A DNA stretch of 21,696 nt from a virus: positions 1-21,696 of the IMG/VR virus record IMGVR_UViG_3300042731_004246. One strand, given 5' to 3'. Positions 8,319 to 15,034 of the stretch are shown here, in pieces (the stretch's first letter is position 1; each line of letters begins with the position of its first letter). Position numbers and translations under genes: made by a program. The notes beneath the pieces are model-generated. The model ran no database searches. It had not been told where the DNA came from and saw only the letters and a list, made by a program, of their open reading frames with translations.

Positions 8319-8890
8319 CAGCTCGTGAATGACCTGAACGCCTTCGCCACATCATGAGGCGTTGCATCTGGGTGATTGTTGTACCAGTTGTCGAGTAGCG
8401 TGCCATCCACGCCCCGCGATACTAATGCCGCACGCAGGGTCGCCCAGCGGACAGGCAGCATCGGAACGTCCATGTCGTAGGGGTCCAGTCCTGCTGGCAG
8501 CGGATCACCATTGAGATCGGGGTTGAACACGCCGAGGACGAAGTGCTTCGCAGCCGCGTCGATGTCAGCAAGCACACTCGCCGCACTCACCTGGAGATCG
8601 ACAAGACACGCATCCGGCACCACTCCCCACTCTGGGGTGACCTCGTCGGAGGCGCTGACCACGCCGTCCTGCGTGATCGTGGCGGTGAAGCGGTCCACCG
8701 TCATGACGAGCAGCGGCCAACCTGTCGCGGGATCTCTCCCCCACGGCTTACGGAGATCGTTCAGCGTGTCATGCGGCTGGTCGGGGCCGATCACCAGGGG
8801 GAAGTCTTCCATCACGGACGAGTGGCCCACACCTTCCTCGAAGTCTGCCTTGGAAAGTACGAACGCTCGAAATTTACCAAATCCCGCCAT
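8318..8890 (-). CDS. Unknown protein within the split-terminase insert
   Basis: The 190-residue protein was not recognised. The N-terminus (MAGFGKFRAFVLSKADFEEG) is mixed. The middle alternates hydrophobic and polar residues (WPLLVMTVDRFTATITQDG) and looks beta-rich. The end is helical (HDVAKAFRSFTS). There is no signal peptide or metal motif. ATG 8890 is preceded by AGGAGG, which overlaps the upstream stop codon. It is the last of five genes separating the two terminase halves, next to two probable surface proteins, so a virion or adsorption-related role is possible but unproven. Confidence 0.7.
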   Translation of the reverse strand: MAGFGKFRAFVLSKADFEEGVGHSSVMEDFPLVIGPDQPHDTLNDLRKPWGRDPATGWPLLVMTVDRFTATITQDGVVSASDEVTPEWGVVPDACLVDLQVSAASVLADIDAAAKHFVLGVFNPDLNGDPLPAGLDPYDMDVPMLPVRWATLRAALVSRGVDGTLLDNWYNNHPDATPHDVAKAFRSFTS

Positions 8891-8898
8891 GGCGCCTC

Positions 8899-10461
8899 CT
8901 ATTTCAGATCAGCCGGGAGTGATGGGTTGCGGGGGAAGAGGGCAACGTAGTCCATCGTTGCAGGACCACCTTCGAGAGTGGCAACCTTGAATCCAGATTC
9001 AGATGTAAATACTCCGCCAGAGGTAGAACCGACAGAAGTGCCGTTTACAAACAATTCGATATTTGCCCCGTCTGCGGTAACAACCAAATCATCACCATTT
9101 GATACGCTTCCAGCACCACCGCTTATGAGAGATGACGCCGATCCACTAACAACTTTCCAGATCCAAACAGCACCGGAGGTTGTCGTTTGCAGCATCATGT
9201 AGTTTGTCGCATCTTGTATTCTGAAATGCAACCTTGTTCCGAGAATACTTGAAGATCCAAGATAGTGATTCTTTACCACCATCACGAAATCAGACTCGCA
9301 GTCAGCAGTATCATCCACCTGCGGGCACACCACGCGATCCGTGGCGATGCCGAGCTTCGGGTAGGGGTGAGTGGTAAGGACGATGTCGTTGGTGGCGAGG
9401 GTTGTTACAAGGTGGCCGTTCGCCGTAGTAAGCGAAGAATCTATCGTCAAAGTGCTGCCCTGTTTTACCCCGTCAATAAACCACTGAAAATCAGTCCCGT
9501 TTATCACAATGTCGATTGTGTAAGAGGTTGCATCCGCGAGTGTCGGGCCAGTGGCGAGAGTTGACTCAGAGCCGCCAACGTTTTGTAGAATTCTCGTATT
9601 TCTCGCCGGAAGGTTCTGGACGCCAACAAAGTTCTGATTATTCAAATATCTGCCGTAGACGTAAACAACTGTCCCGTCCTCAACGGTGTAGGAATAGTGG
9701 ATGTGGCAATTAGTTTCGCAGTCAAAATCTGAACTCTCAGGACTCGTCGCCGTGTCCGTTACCTCAGTGAAGTCCTCTCCATACTTGGAAGAGTAGTTTG
9801 CGAGGTTGCACTCAACGAGGTCGTAGATCTTGTGCCCGGTTCCACCCCATCCACCAACCGCGACTTTAGTACCGTAAGTTAGGTCCCTTTCTTTGACGTA
9901 GGCCAACTTGCCTGAGCGGACATGGAACACATTGTTCTGCATGAAAATAATGCCGTACCACTCAGGTTCAGTGGGGGCCGAAAAAGTACCTAAGAGATAA
10001 ATCACCTGACTACTGGATCTTATGGTTCGCCCCCCGGCCCAACAGTTAATCGTTGGCCTGGTTCCGACAAGGTTTGTTTGTCCGAACTCCATAGAAACAG
10101 AGTCTGTTGGATTTGGAAGTGCTCTCACGAAAATTGCATCACCGATCCCGCTGAACTGTCTGGCCTGACCAAACCCACTAGCATTATCTAATGCGCCGCC
10201 ACTGTTTGTGATGTACCCATCCGTGATTGCGAATATGCTTCCGGCATCGACAACTGTAGTTGTCCCCGGCCCCGGCTCCGCAGCACGCGGGCTTGCCACG
10301 GGGGAGGCGTCTGGAGTGAGAAATGAATCCCAATAAAGGGCGAGACGTTCCAGCCATGACTTCTTCTTCCTGCCTTGCCCGAAGAACTCTAGCTGCTCAA
10401 GCTCATCCCTGGTTGGCATCCACCCGCGCTTGCCGGGGAAGAGAGGGACCGGATTACCCAT
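8899..10461 (-). CDS. Probable virion surface protein with concanavalin A/LamG-like beta domains
   Basis: The protein has 520 residues. Residues 1-60 are basic and amphipathic (KKKSWLERLALYWDSF) and may attach the protein to the particle. The rest is Ser-, Thr- and Gly-rich with many short beta strands. Two regions have the jelly-roll pattern: about 260-370 (DATSYTIDIVINGTDFQWFI, DGVKQGSTLTI) and about 410-515 (LHFRIQDATNYMMLQTTTSG, NIELFVNGTSVGS). These read like LamG or concanavalin A-like lectin modules, which bind glycans in phage fibres and decoration proteins. The codons are clearly AT-richer than in the neighbours: 56 of 120 bases are G or C in 9001-9120. Acquisition from elsewhere is likely. 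It has a strong AGGAGG start signal. Glycan binding is inference from fold pattern. Confidence 0.72.
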   Translation of the reverse strand: MGNPVPLFPGKRGWMPTRDELEQLEFFGQGRKKKSWLERLALYWDSFLTPDASPVASPRAAEPGPGTTTVVDAGSIFAITDGYITNSGGALDNASGFGQARQFSGIGDAIFVRALPNPTDSVSMEFGQTNLVGTRPTINCWAGGRTIRSSSQVIYLLGTFSAPTEPEWYGIIFMQNNVFHVRSGKLAYVKERDLTYGTKVAVGGWGGTGHKIYDLVECNLANYSSKYGEDFTEVTDTATSPESSDFDCETNCHIHYSYTVEDGTVVYVYGRYLNNQNFVGVQNLPARNTRILQNVGGSESTLATGPTLADATSYTIDIVINGTDFQWFIDGVKQGSTLTIDSSLTTANGHLVTTLATNDIVLTTHPYPKLGIATDRVVCPQVDDTADCESDFVMVVKNHYLGSSSILGTRLHFRIQDATNYMMLQTTTSGAVWIWKVVSGSASSLISGGAGSVSNGDDLVVTADGANIELFVNGTSVGSTSGGVFTSESGFKVATLEGGPATMDYVALFPRNPSLPADLK

Positions 10462-10470
10462 GCGTTCCTC

Positions 10471-10674
10471 CTAGAGATAGCGGCTGAGAACCCGCTCCAC
10501 GAACTTCATGCACTCTTCCATGCTCTCGAAGAAGTACGCTGGGCCGTACGGCAGCTCGACTGTGTAGCCCTTGCCGTTGCCCTCCTGACGGACAGTGACG
10601 ATGAAGTCCGGGACGGGGGCTGGCGGTCCTGCGAGCCCTGCTGAGGTTGGCGCGTCTGAAGTGATTGCCGACAT
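10471..10674 (-). CDS. Small protein of unknown function
   Basis: This is a 67-residue protein. ATG 10674 was chosen because AAGGAGG lies 5 bases upstream. A longer form from ATG 10704 would overlap the previous stop as ATGA and cannot be excluded. The first 25 residues are Ala-, Pro- and Ser-rich and look disordered. The rest (FIVTVRQEGNGKGYTVELPY, FFESMEECMKFVERVLS) looks like a small alpha/beta domain. It lies between two large probable surface proteins and may be an accessory or chaperone to them, which is inference from position. Confidence 0.6.
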   Translation of the reverse strand: MSAITSDAPTSAGLAGPPAPVPDFIVTVRQEGNGKGYTVELPYGPAYFFESMEECMKFVERVLSRYL

Positions 10675-10700
10675 GGTTTCCTCCTTATTTAGTTTGAGCG

Positions 10701-12326
10701 TCATACTTTAGCTCCCATTGGATAGTCGTAACCATCACCGGAAACTGAGATTTGAGCTATGTTGACGTAGGCCACGTCCGTGTCAGCCGAGTTGAACTCG
10801 AAAAAGAAGTGCGACATCGGGTCGCCCTGCCCGGTCCACCCAACAGGTGGGTAGAGGGCTGGCATTTGGGCTGGATACCTGACGCCGTCCTGTTTTCTGC
10901 GGAGCCCACACTGAATCCTACCTTGTTCCCCGTAGCCAGATTGGGTGTATAAGGAATCTAGCTCGAAGATGTAGAGCATCCATCTGTTCCAGTCTGCTCT
11001 CATCGGGGAAGTAGAAGTCCAGTTCTGGTCATCGAAGGAGGTTTCGCTGGTGGTCCCTGTCACGTCATAAATCCCAGCAGCCGCTGAGACCCACTCGTAA
11101 CTCCCGACCTGGTTTCGTCCGAACCGCATCCCGATGCGGCGCTTCGGGGGCCAATCAGCGCTCTCCATGATCCCGCCCCGAAGATATGCCGCCGCCAGTC
11201 CGCTGTAAGAAACGTAGGCCAGCATCTCGATGCGCAGACAGCCTGTGGCCGGGGTGGCCAGAGGAAAGTAAAACCGCAGCGGGCTCGCCGCTGTCGATGA
11301 AGAACGCAGCACATGAGAGAATCCTGGCGGCGCGTAACTATTTGAATCGGATGGGATGTTCTGCACCGTCCACGACCCGGAGCTGGCAGGGACAGTCACC
11401 TTGGACGATCCACTCCCAGTGCTCTCATCGTCGAAGCTGATTACTTTTTGTGGCTCGCTCGTCGGCCACTCGTGCTCTGGTAGACCAACGTACAATCTCC
11501 CCAGATAATAGCTCCCGGAAGAGGCCGCATACGGAGCAAAACCACCAAGGATGTACGTGAGCTGTGGAGCTGAGGGCCAGTCCGCTCGCGGGAAGGCCCA
11601 GCTTCTCCATCCGGCATAGGCGTTATTCCACATGAACTGGTTTCTTCGGAACACGCGCAGCCAGAGCAGCTCGTTGACCGGGTCGAGCTTTCCCTGCAGT
11701 GACCACCACTGACCAGCCGAAATAGAGGAGAACCCGGTGCCGGACAAGGAGGTGGACGTGGCTGACCCATTCACTCGCAAGCCGGATTGGAGAGCGCGGT
11801 TATAGTGGTCTAATGCGCCGTAGGTCTCGGTGCCGCTCGCAAAATCGGTGTCATCACTTACCCGCCCGGCGTAACCACACGAGTTGGGAACTGAGGAACA
11901 GTTGTAAATCACCTCCCACCACAGCTCTGTGCCGCCCGAGGGAACCGAAAAATCAGCCGCTAAATATGCGTTGGTCGGGTAGCTGTATCTGATTCGGCAG
12001 CATCTCGTAAGTGAGCCTGGGTAGTAACCATCCGCACCCTCAACAATGATATTGAATATGCCGTCTTGATTCAGTGCGTCAGCAGCTATGCCGCTCACCT
12101 TGATGATGTCTTCGGGGAGGTTGTCGTAACCGGGGAGGTTCTCGGCTAGCTCATCGTCGGCAAACTCGCGGAGGTAGGGGAGGGTCGCCCCTCCACCATG
12201 ACGCTGCCTCCAGCCCTTCCTGGGCCTCTGAGCAAGCATGGCTATGCGTTCGAAGTCAGTCCTGCTGTACAGGTAGGAGTGTCTCCTGAACAACGGGAGA
12301 GCCCTCTCTGGGCGCTTTTTAGCCAC
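10701..12326 (-). CDS. Large probable virion surface protein (beta-rich, Ser/Tyr/Trp-rich)
   Basis: The protein has 541 residues from a GTG start at 12326; an in-frame ATG at 12242 is the alternative, and neither has a strong ribosome site. The N-terminal 45 residues are basic (RPRKGWRQRHGGG), as in the 520-residue neighbour, and may be an anchor. The remainder is rich in Ser, Gly, Tyr and Trp with repeated strand-like segments (GGTELWWEVIYNCSS, about 126-140; GCLRIEMLAYVSYSG, about 371-385; NRWMLYIFELDSL, about 444-456). These are consistent with one or two jelly-roll domains. No catalytic motif was recognised. With the 520-residue protein it forms a pair of accessory particle proteins inside the terminase split. 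A fibre, adhesin or glycan-binding role is possible. Confidence 0.68.
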   Translation of the reverse strand: MAKKRPERALPLFRRHSYLYSRTDFERIAMLAQRPRKGWRQRHGGGATLPYLREFADDELAENLPGYDNLPEDIIKVSGIAADALNQDGIFNIIVEGADGYYPGSLTRCCRIRYSYPTNAYLAADFSVPSGGTELWWEVIYNCSSVPNSCGYAGRVSDDTDFASGTETYGALDHYNRALQSGLRVNGSATSTSLSGTGFSSISAGQWWSLQGKLDPVNELLWLRVFRRNQFMWNNAYAGWRSWAFPRADWPSAPQLTYILGGFAPYAASSGSYYLGRLYVGLPEHEWPTSEPQKVISFDDESTGSGSSKVTVPASSGSWTVQNIPSDSNSYAPPGFSHVLRSSSTAASPLRFYFPLATPATGCLRIEMLAYVSYSGLAAAYLRGGIMESADWPPKRRIGMRFGRNQVGSYEWVSAAAGIYDVTGTTSETSFDDQNWTSTSPMRADWNRWMLYIFELDSLYTQSGYGEQGRIQCGLRRKQDGVRYPAQMPALYPPVGWTGQGDPMSHFFFEFNSADTDVAYVNIAQISVSGDGYDYPMGAKV

Positions 12327-12329
12327 AGA

Positions 12330-12800
12330 CTACTTGCCAGCGCCTGGTACTGGTTGGTTGCCACCCATGGCCTGCATCGGCTGAATCCCTCGAACAGGCT
12401 GCATGCTGCCAATCGCCTGCTGCCTCAACTGTGCTCCTTGCTGCTGCTGGACGCTTTGCATGGGAGCTGTCCTCATGAAGTCAGAAGCACCAGGAGCGAG
12501 GCCCCCTTGCTGCGAGACCCCCGGCAGGGTGCGTACCTTATCCAAACTCATGAAGTTAGAAGCGCCAGGAGGAGCGCTTCCCGGCTGCGAGGTCGCCCGC
12601 AGGGGGCTTATTTGGCCCCTCTGAGCACCGGGAGCGGCACCTGGCAACATGGCTGGCTGGCCAGAGGCCGGGGGCCGTCGCATGTTCGGCAACCCTCTGT
12701 TGTTCATGTTCTGCATCGGGTCTGCCATTTGAGGGTTAGCTGCCTGGCCCAGTTGACCCGCTGTAGTGGCTCCTGGTGCTGTTCCTTGTGCGGTTCCCAT
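12330..12800 (-). CDS. Gln/Pro/Gly/Met-rich low-complexity protein with an internal duplication
   Basis: The protein has 156 residues from ATG 12800, which overlaps the stop of the TerL ATPase gene (TAATG). The AAGGAGG site lies within the last codons of that gene, so translation of the two is probably coupled. The sequence is almost wholly Gln, Pro, Gly, Ala and Met and is likely disordered. Two related segments (GASNFM and GASDFM contexts) reflect an imperfect 58-bp duplication in the DNA. It has no membrane segment or catalytic motif. It is the first gene of the five-gene insert between the terminase halves. A virion-internal or assembly role is possible, with no family recognised. Confidence 0.65.
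   Translation of the reverse strand: MGTAQGTAPGATTAGQLGQAANPQMADPMQNMNNRGLPNMRRPPASGQPAMLPGAAPGAQRGQISPLRATSQPGSAPPGASNFMSLDKVRTLPGVSQQGGLAPGASDFMRTAPMQSVQQQQGAQLRQQAIGSMQPVRGIQPMQAMGGNQPVPGAGK
12472..12604. repeat. Imperfect 58-bp direct repeat, two copies 75 bp apart
   Basis: Copies at 12472-12529 and 12547-12604 both begin CTCATGAAGT and end GCAGGG, with most intervening bases alike (AGAAGC, CCAGGAG, CTGCGAG). Spacing of 75 bases keeps the reading frame of the low-complexity protein. The repeat reflects internal duplication in that gene and shows no sign of being a mobile-element end. Confidence 0.75.
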
Positions 12801-13516
12801 TATGCTACTAGCCTCCTTACGTCCTTGTAACTCCTGACACCGCAAGCATCAGCAAGCTCGGCCAGGATGCCGATCGGCCCATCGCTGGACGAAGCGAGGA
12901 CCAACTGTGCGCCATTCTGTACCATGGGGAGAGCGGCCCTGACAACTGCCGGGGCCTCTGCCTGAAACTCACACTCATCAACGAAGATCTTTGTGGCCGT
13001 GTACTGCCGAAGGACATCACCACCGCTGGCGAGCGCCCAAATGTAGGAGTCGTTTGGGTAGGTGATGTGACCGATCAGCCCGGTCTTTGTCTTCATCGTT
13101 TTAATTGGAAGGCGGAAGGCGGGGTCTCGAAGGTGCTCCTCGATGAATCTGCACCTCTTGTCCACAGCAAATGCTGATTTTTGCTCTGTCTCTGACATAT
13201 AGAAGATGGCGCTGTTGGGATGGTAGCGCGCATCGTGGACAAAGTAGGCTGACAGTAACCAAGAAACCATCATGCGGCGTGATTTGGGCACGCCCACCAG
13301 CGGCTCGTTTTGAAGCACGGCGAGGAGTTCGCGGAGATATTGGTGGTGACGGGGCCAGTTGTAAATTCTGTCCCGACTCTGCTCCGTGATGTGCTGAGAT
13401 TCGTCTACCGTGCGGACTTGTTGACAGAAAAATTTCCAGGGGTTGGCAGCGTATTCTTCGTCAAGCCTCTCCTTCTGGATCAGAAGGAGCGCCGCCTCTT
13501 CCCTGTCCGTTAGCAT
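12800..13516 (-). CDS. Terminase large subunit, ATPase domain as a separate protein (TerL N-terminal half)
   Basis: The 238-residue protein is the motor ATPase that pumps DNA into the prohead. Residues 75-85 (GVPKSRRMMVS) form the deviant Walker A loop seen in many terminases. IFVDE (177-181) is Walker B with its catalytic Glu, and LVLASSS (205-211) is the coupling motif III. NPWKFF and the NWPRHHQYLRELLAVLQ helix are typical of the N-terminal part. The frame stops 27 residues after motif III, just where the linker to the nuclease would begin, and that domain is encoded separately at 7407-8318. Its start overlaps the TerS stop (TAATG) and its stop overlaps the next start. This argues for an established gene arrangement and not a recent frameshift. 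Confidence 0.86.
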   Translation of the reverse strand: MLTDREEAALLLIQKERLDEEYAANPWKFFCQQVRTVDESQHITEQSRDRIYNWPRHHQYLRELLAVLQNEPLVGVPKSRRMMVSWLLSAYFVHDARYHPNSAIFYMSETEQKSAFAVDKRCRFIEEHLRDPAFRLPIKTMKTKTGLIGHITYPNDSYIWALASGGDVLRQYTATKIFVDECEFQAEAPAVVRAALPMVQNGAQLVLASSSDGPIGILAELADACGVRSYKDVRRLVA

Positions 13517-14208
13517 TAGTCGTCAGACTCCAGCAGGCTCTCGTACTGCTCAAGAGTGGCCCGGCGCTCTTCTGGACTCTGACTCAGCAACTCGATGATG
13601 CCGGGGGCGATCGTGAGCATCTTGTCCTTCTCGAACATGCCAAGGTGTCTGGCAATCTGCTCAAGGGCCTTGTCCTGGTCGCGCAGCTCGAACGAGATTT
13701 CGCCCGTGGCTCCGACCTTGAACTTCTTCATCAGGTGCAAGCGTCCGAGCCGCTCCGCCTTGGCAAGGTCCGGCATCACCATGCTGTAGATTGCTCCGGT
13801 GTTGGGGTCCTCGCGCTCTCTGACGGTCATGAAGTCCGTCATGTCGGCCTTGGCGATCTCACTCCACTCCGCGAGGATCTCGTCACTTGTCAGGGCCTTG
13901 GCCGCTATCCTGCGGCTCAGGATGTCTCTGATGGCTGGCTTCTTCAGGACCGATCTGCCGACCGTGCCATAGGCACCAGCGCTCAAGCCGCTGTAGTTTG
14001 CGGCCTCTGCTGCGCGACCGGCCCTGAACCCGTTGCTGAGGTAATACTCTATGAATAGAGCTTCCTGGAAGGTGATCTCACCGCCCCTGTACGCCTTGAT
14101 GGTAGGGTTGGTGGAGGCAACCAACTCGAAGACTTCGTCGTCAATCTCGCAGTTGATTGAGAGCGCCTTCAGGAGGTCTTGTACATCACGCTTCGAGCGT
14201 TCTGGCAT
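13516..14208 (-). CDS. Terminase small subunit
   Basis: The protein has 230 residues from ATG 14208, which has CAGGAGG five bases upstream; an ATG at 14226 would add six residues and lacks this site. Small terminase subunits bind the packaging site and recruit TerL. Residues about 50-100 (FQEALFIEYYLSNGFRAGRA, SAGAYGTVGRSVLKKPAIRD) show the helix-turn-helix and repeat-initiation pattern of the Terminase_2-type small subunits. ALTSDEILAEWSEIAKADM then follows as the usual helical core. It overlaps the TerL ATPase gene by one stop/start junction, the canonical order. The C-terminal helix (SPEERRATLEQYESLLESDD) is probably the TerL-contacting end. Confidence 0.8.
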   Translation of the reverse strand: MPERSKRDVQDLLKALSINCEIDDEVFELVASTNPTIKAYRGGEITFQEALFIEYYLSNGFRAGRAAEAANYSGLSAGAYGTVGRSVLKKPAIRDILSRRIAAKALTSDEILAEWSEIAKADMTDFMTVREREDPNTGAIYSMVMPDLAKAERLGRLHLMKKFKVGATGEISFELRDQDKALEQIARHLGMFEKDKMLTIAPGIIELLSQSPEERRATLEQYESLLESDD

Positions 14209-14224
14209 TTTGGCCTCCTGAAAC

Positions 14225-14254
14225 ATAGTAGGTCCAGGAGTTACGAGTTGTCAA
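14225..14254 (-). promoter_or_regulatory. Candidate promoter before the terminase-structural genes
   Basis: On the minus strand a perfect TTGACA (14249-14254) and TACTAT (14225-14230) are separated by 18 bases. Transcription from here would begin within about ten bases of the TerS ATG, leaving just the ribosome site as leader, so the fit is imperfect. The -35 box continues as TTGACAAC, a word that recurs near the initiator gene. Confidence 0.4.
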
Positions 14255-14432
14255 ATAAGATCGCCAAATCTTCTGGATGACCAAGATCTATGAATGGGCC
14301 GTCTAACTTCGACAGTCCTTCTCTCGCTATCTCCACCTCTCTCCTCACTATGAAGGAGATGGTCTCGTAGAGCGCAGCCTGGACAAACTCATCGAGCGTG
14401 TCGATGTCCCTGAGCGCCCGCTTTAGAACCAC
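14241..14432 (-). CDS. Small helical protein, unknown; start uncertain
   Basis: From GTG 14432 the protein has 63 residues, helical and charged (DEFVQAALYETISFIVRREV), ending in LAILFDNS. There is no ribosome site at this GTG. The same frame stays open upstream to about 14499 with protein-like sequence (VFLNEAYIYELATIFDSLAK), but contains no ATG, GTG or TTG there. The true product may be about 20 residues longer through an unusual start or a frameshift from the preceding winged-helix gene. No family was recognised. It sits just before the terminase genes. Confidence 0.5.
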   Translation of the reverse strand: MVLKRALRDIDTLDEFVQAALYETISFIVRREVEIAREGLSKLDGPFIDLGHPEDLAILFDNS

Positions 14433-14496
14433 AGGCTTCGCCAGGCTGTCGAAAATTGTAGCTAGCTCGTAGATGTACGCCTCGTTGAGAAATACG

Positions 14497-14769
14497 TCAG
14501 TCGTGCTCCTTGGGAACCCGCTCCAGCCCCTCCATCTCGTTGATCTTGTAGCTGCACCTGTACCGCATCGGGACCACAGGGGCCTCTGGCGGAGGGACGA
14601 TGCGCTCGATCAGACCACGGCGCTCCATCATCTTGAGCCGCAGGTGGATCGCCTGCCTGCTGCGGTTGAAAATCTTGGCCAACTGCGGGCCGCTGATGGG
14701 CTCGTTCATTCTGATTGCACGGAGCAAATCAATCTGTCTGAGCGTTTCTCTGTTGCGTTTCCTCGCCAT
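14497..14769 (-). CDS. Winged helix-turn-helix transcriptional regulator
   Basis: The 90-residue protein is a probable DNA-binding regulator. Residues about 10-55 fit a winged helix: a first helix (LRQIDLLRAIRMNEP), then SGPQLAKIFNRSRQAIHLRL as the helix-turn-helix, then MERRGLIERI leading into the wing. This is the MarR/ArsR-type single-domain layout with no effector domain. It lies between the helicase and terminase genes in the leftward operon, so it could time the switch to packaging and structural genes. The inverted repeats in the 17.1-17.2 kb promoter region are plausible targets, but nothing in the sequence proves that. It has a GGGGG-type ribosome site. Confidence 0.75.
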   Translation of the reverse strand: MARKRNRETLRQIDLLRAIRMNEPISGPQLAKIFNRSRQAIHLRLKMMERRGLIERIVPPPEAPVVPMRYRCSYKINEMEGLERVPKEHD

Positions 14770-14782
14770 GTCTGCCCCCTCT

Positions 14783-14989
14783 CTACGCTGCGCGACGAGA
14801 CTTGATGACGACCTGCACGGTCTTGCCGCACTTCTTGCAAGTCACCTCAACAACTTCGTCTTCCTTGGCAGTGATCTTCACGGAGCGCTTGCACCCAGGA
14901 CACAGGTAGAACTCAGTGGGCATAAGATCCTCCCACTTGTCCTCTCGCGCCAGCCGCTCCGTCTCGTGAAACATGACTAATACGTCCAT
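14783..14989 (-). CDS. Zinc-ribbon protein
   Basis: The protein has 68 residues from ATG 14989 (a TTG one codon earlier and an ATG at 14974 are alternatives). Cysteines at 30 and 33 (CPGC) and 51 and 54 (CKKC) form a clear four-cysteine zinc ribbon in the second half. The first half is a charged helix (FHETERLAREDKWEDL). The end is basic (KSRRAA), consistent with nucleic-acid or protein contact. It follows the helicase in the leftward operon and has a possible promoter of its own just upstream. A role in replication or transcription control is plausible but unproven. Confidence 0.68.
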   Translation of the reverse strand: MDVLVMFHETERLAREDKWEDLMPTEFYLCPGCKRSVKITAKEDEVVEVTCKKCGKTVQVVIKSRRAA

Positions 14990-14997
14990 CAATGCTC

Positions 14998-15026
14998 ATT
15001 TTATGTCCTCTCTATTGGGATTGCAA
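14998..15026 (-). promoter_or_regulatory. Candidate promoter after the helicase gene
   Basis: On the minus strand TTGCAA (15021-15026) and TAAAAT (14998-15003) are separated by exactly 17 bases in the short AT-rich gap behind the helicase. It would drive the zinc-ribbon and winged-helix genes. The -35 box matches only 4 of 6, so this is tentative. A start here lies almost at the zinc-ribbon ATG, giving a near-leaderless transcript. Confidence 0.35.
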
Positions 15027-15034
15027 GTCAAAAA

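Noticed and set aside
8318-12800. Group I intron, intein or homing endonuclease between the TerL halves
   Set aside because: No HNH, GIY-YIG or LAGLIDADG motif and no intein-type ends were seen. The interval is filled with ordinary protein genes, each with its own ribosome site, and both halves have their own stop or start.
12800-13516. TerL ATPase as an inactive remnant because it lacks a classical GKS/T loop
   Set aside because: Many functional terminases have deviant Walker A loops; Walker B with catalytic Glu and motif III are intact.
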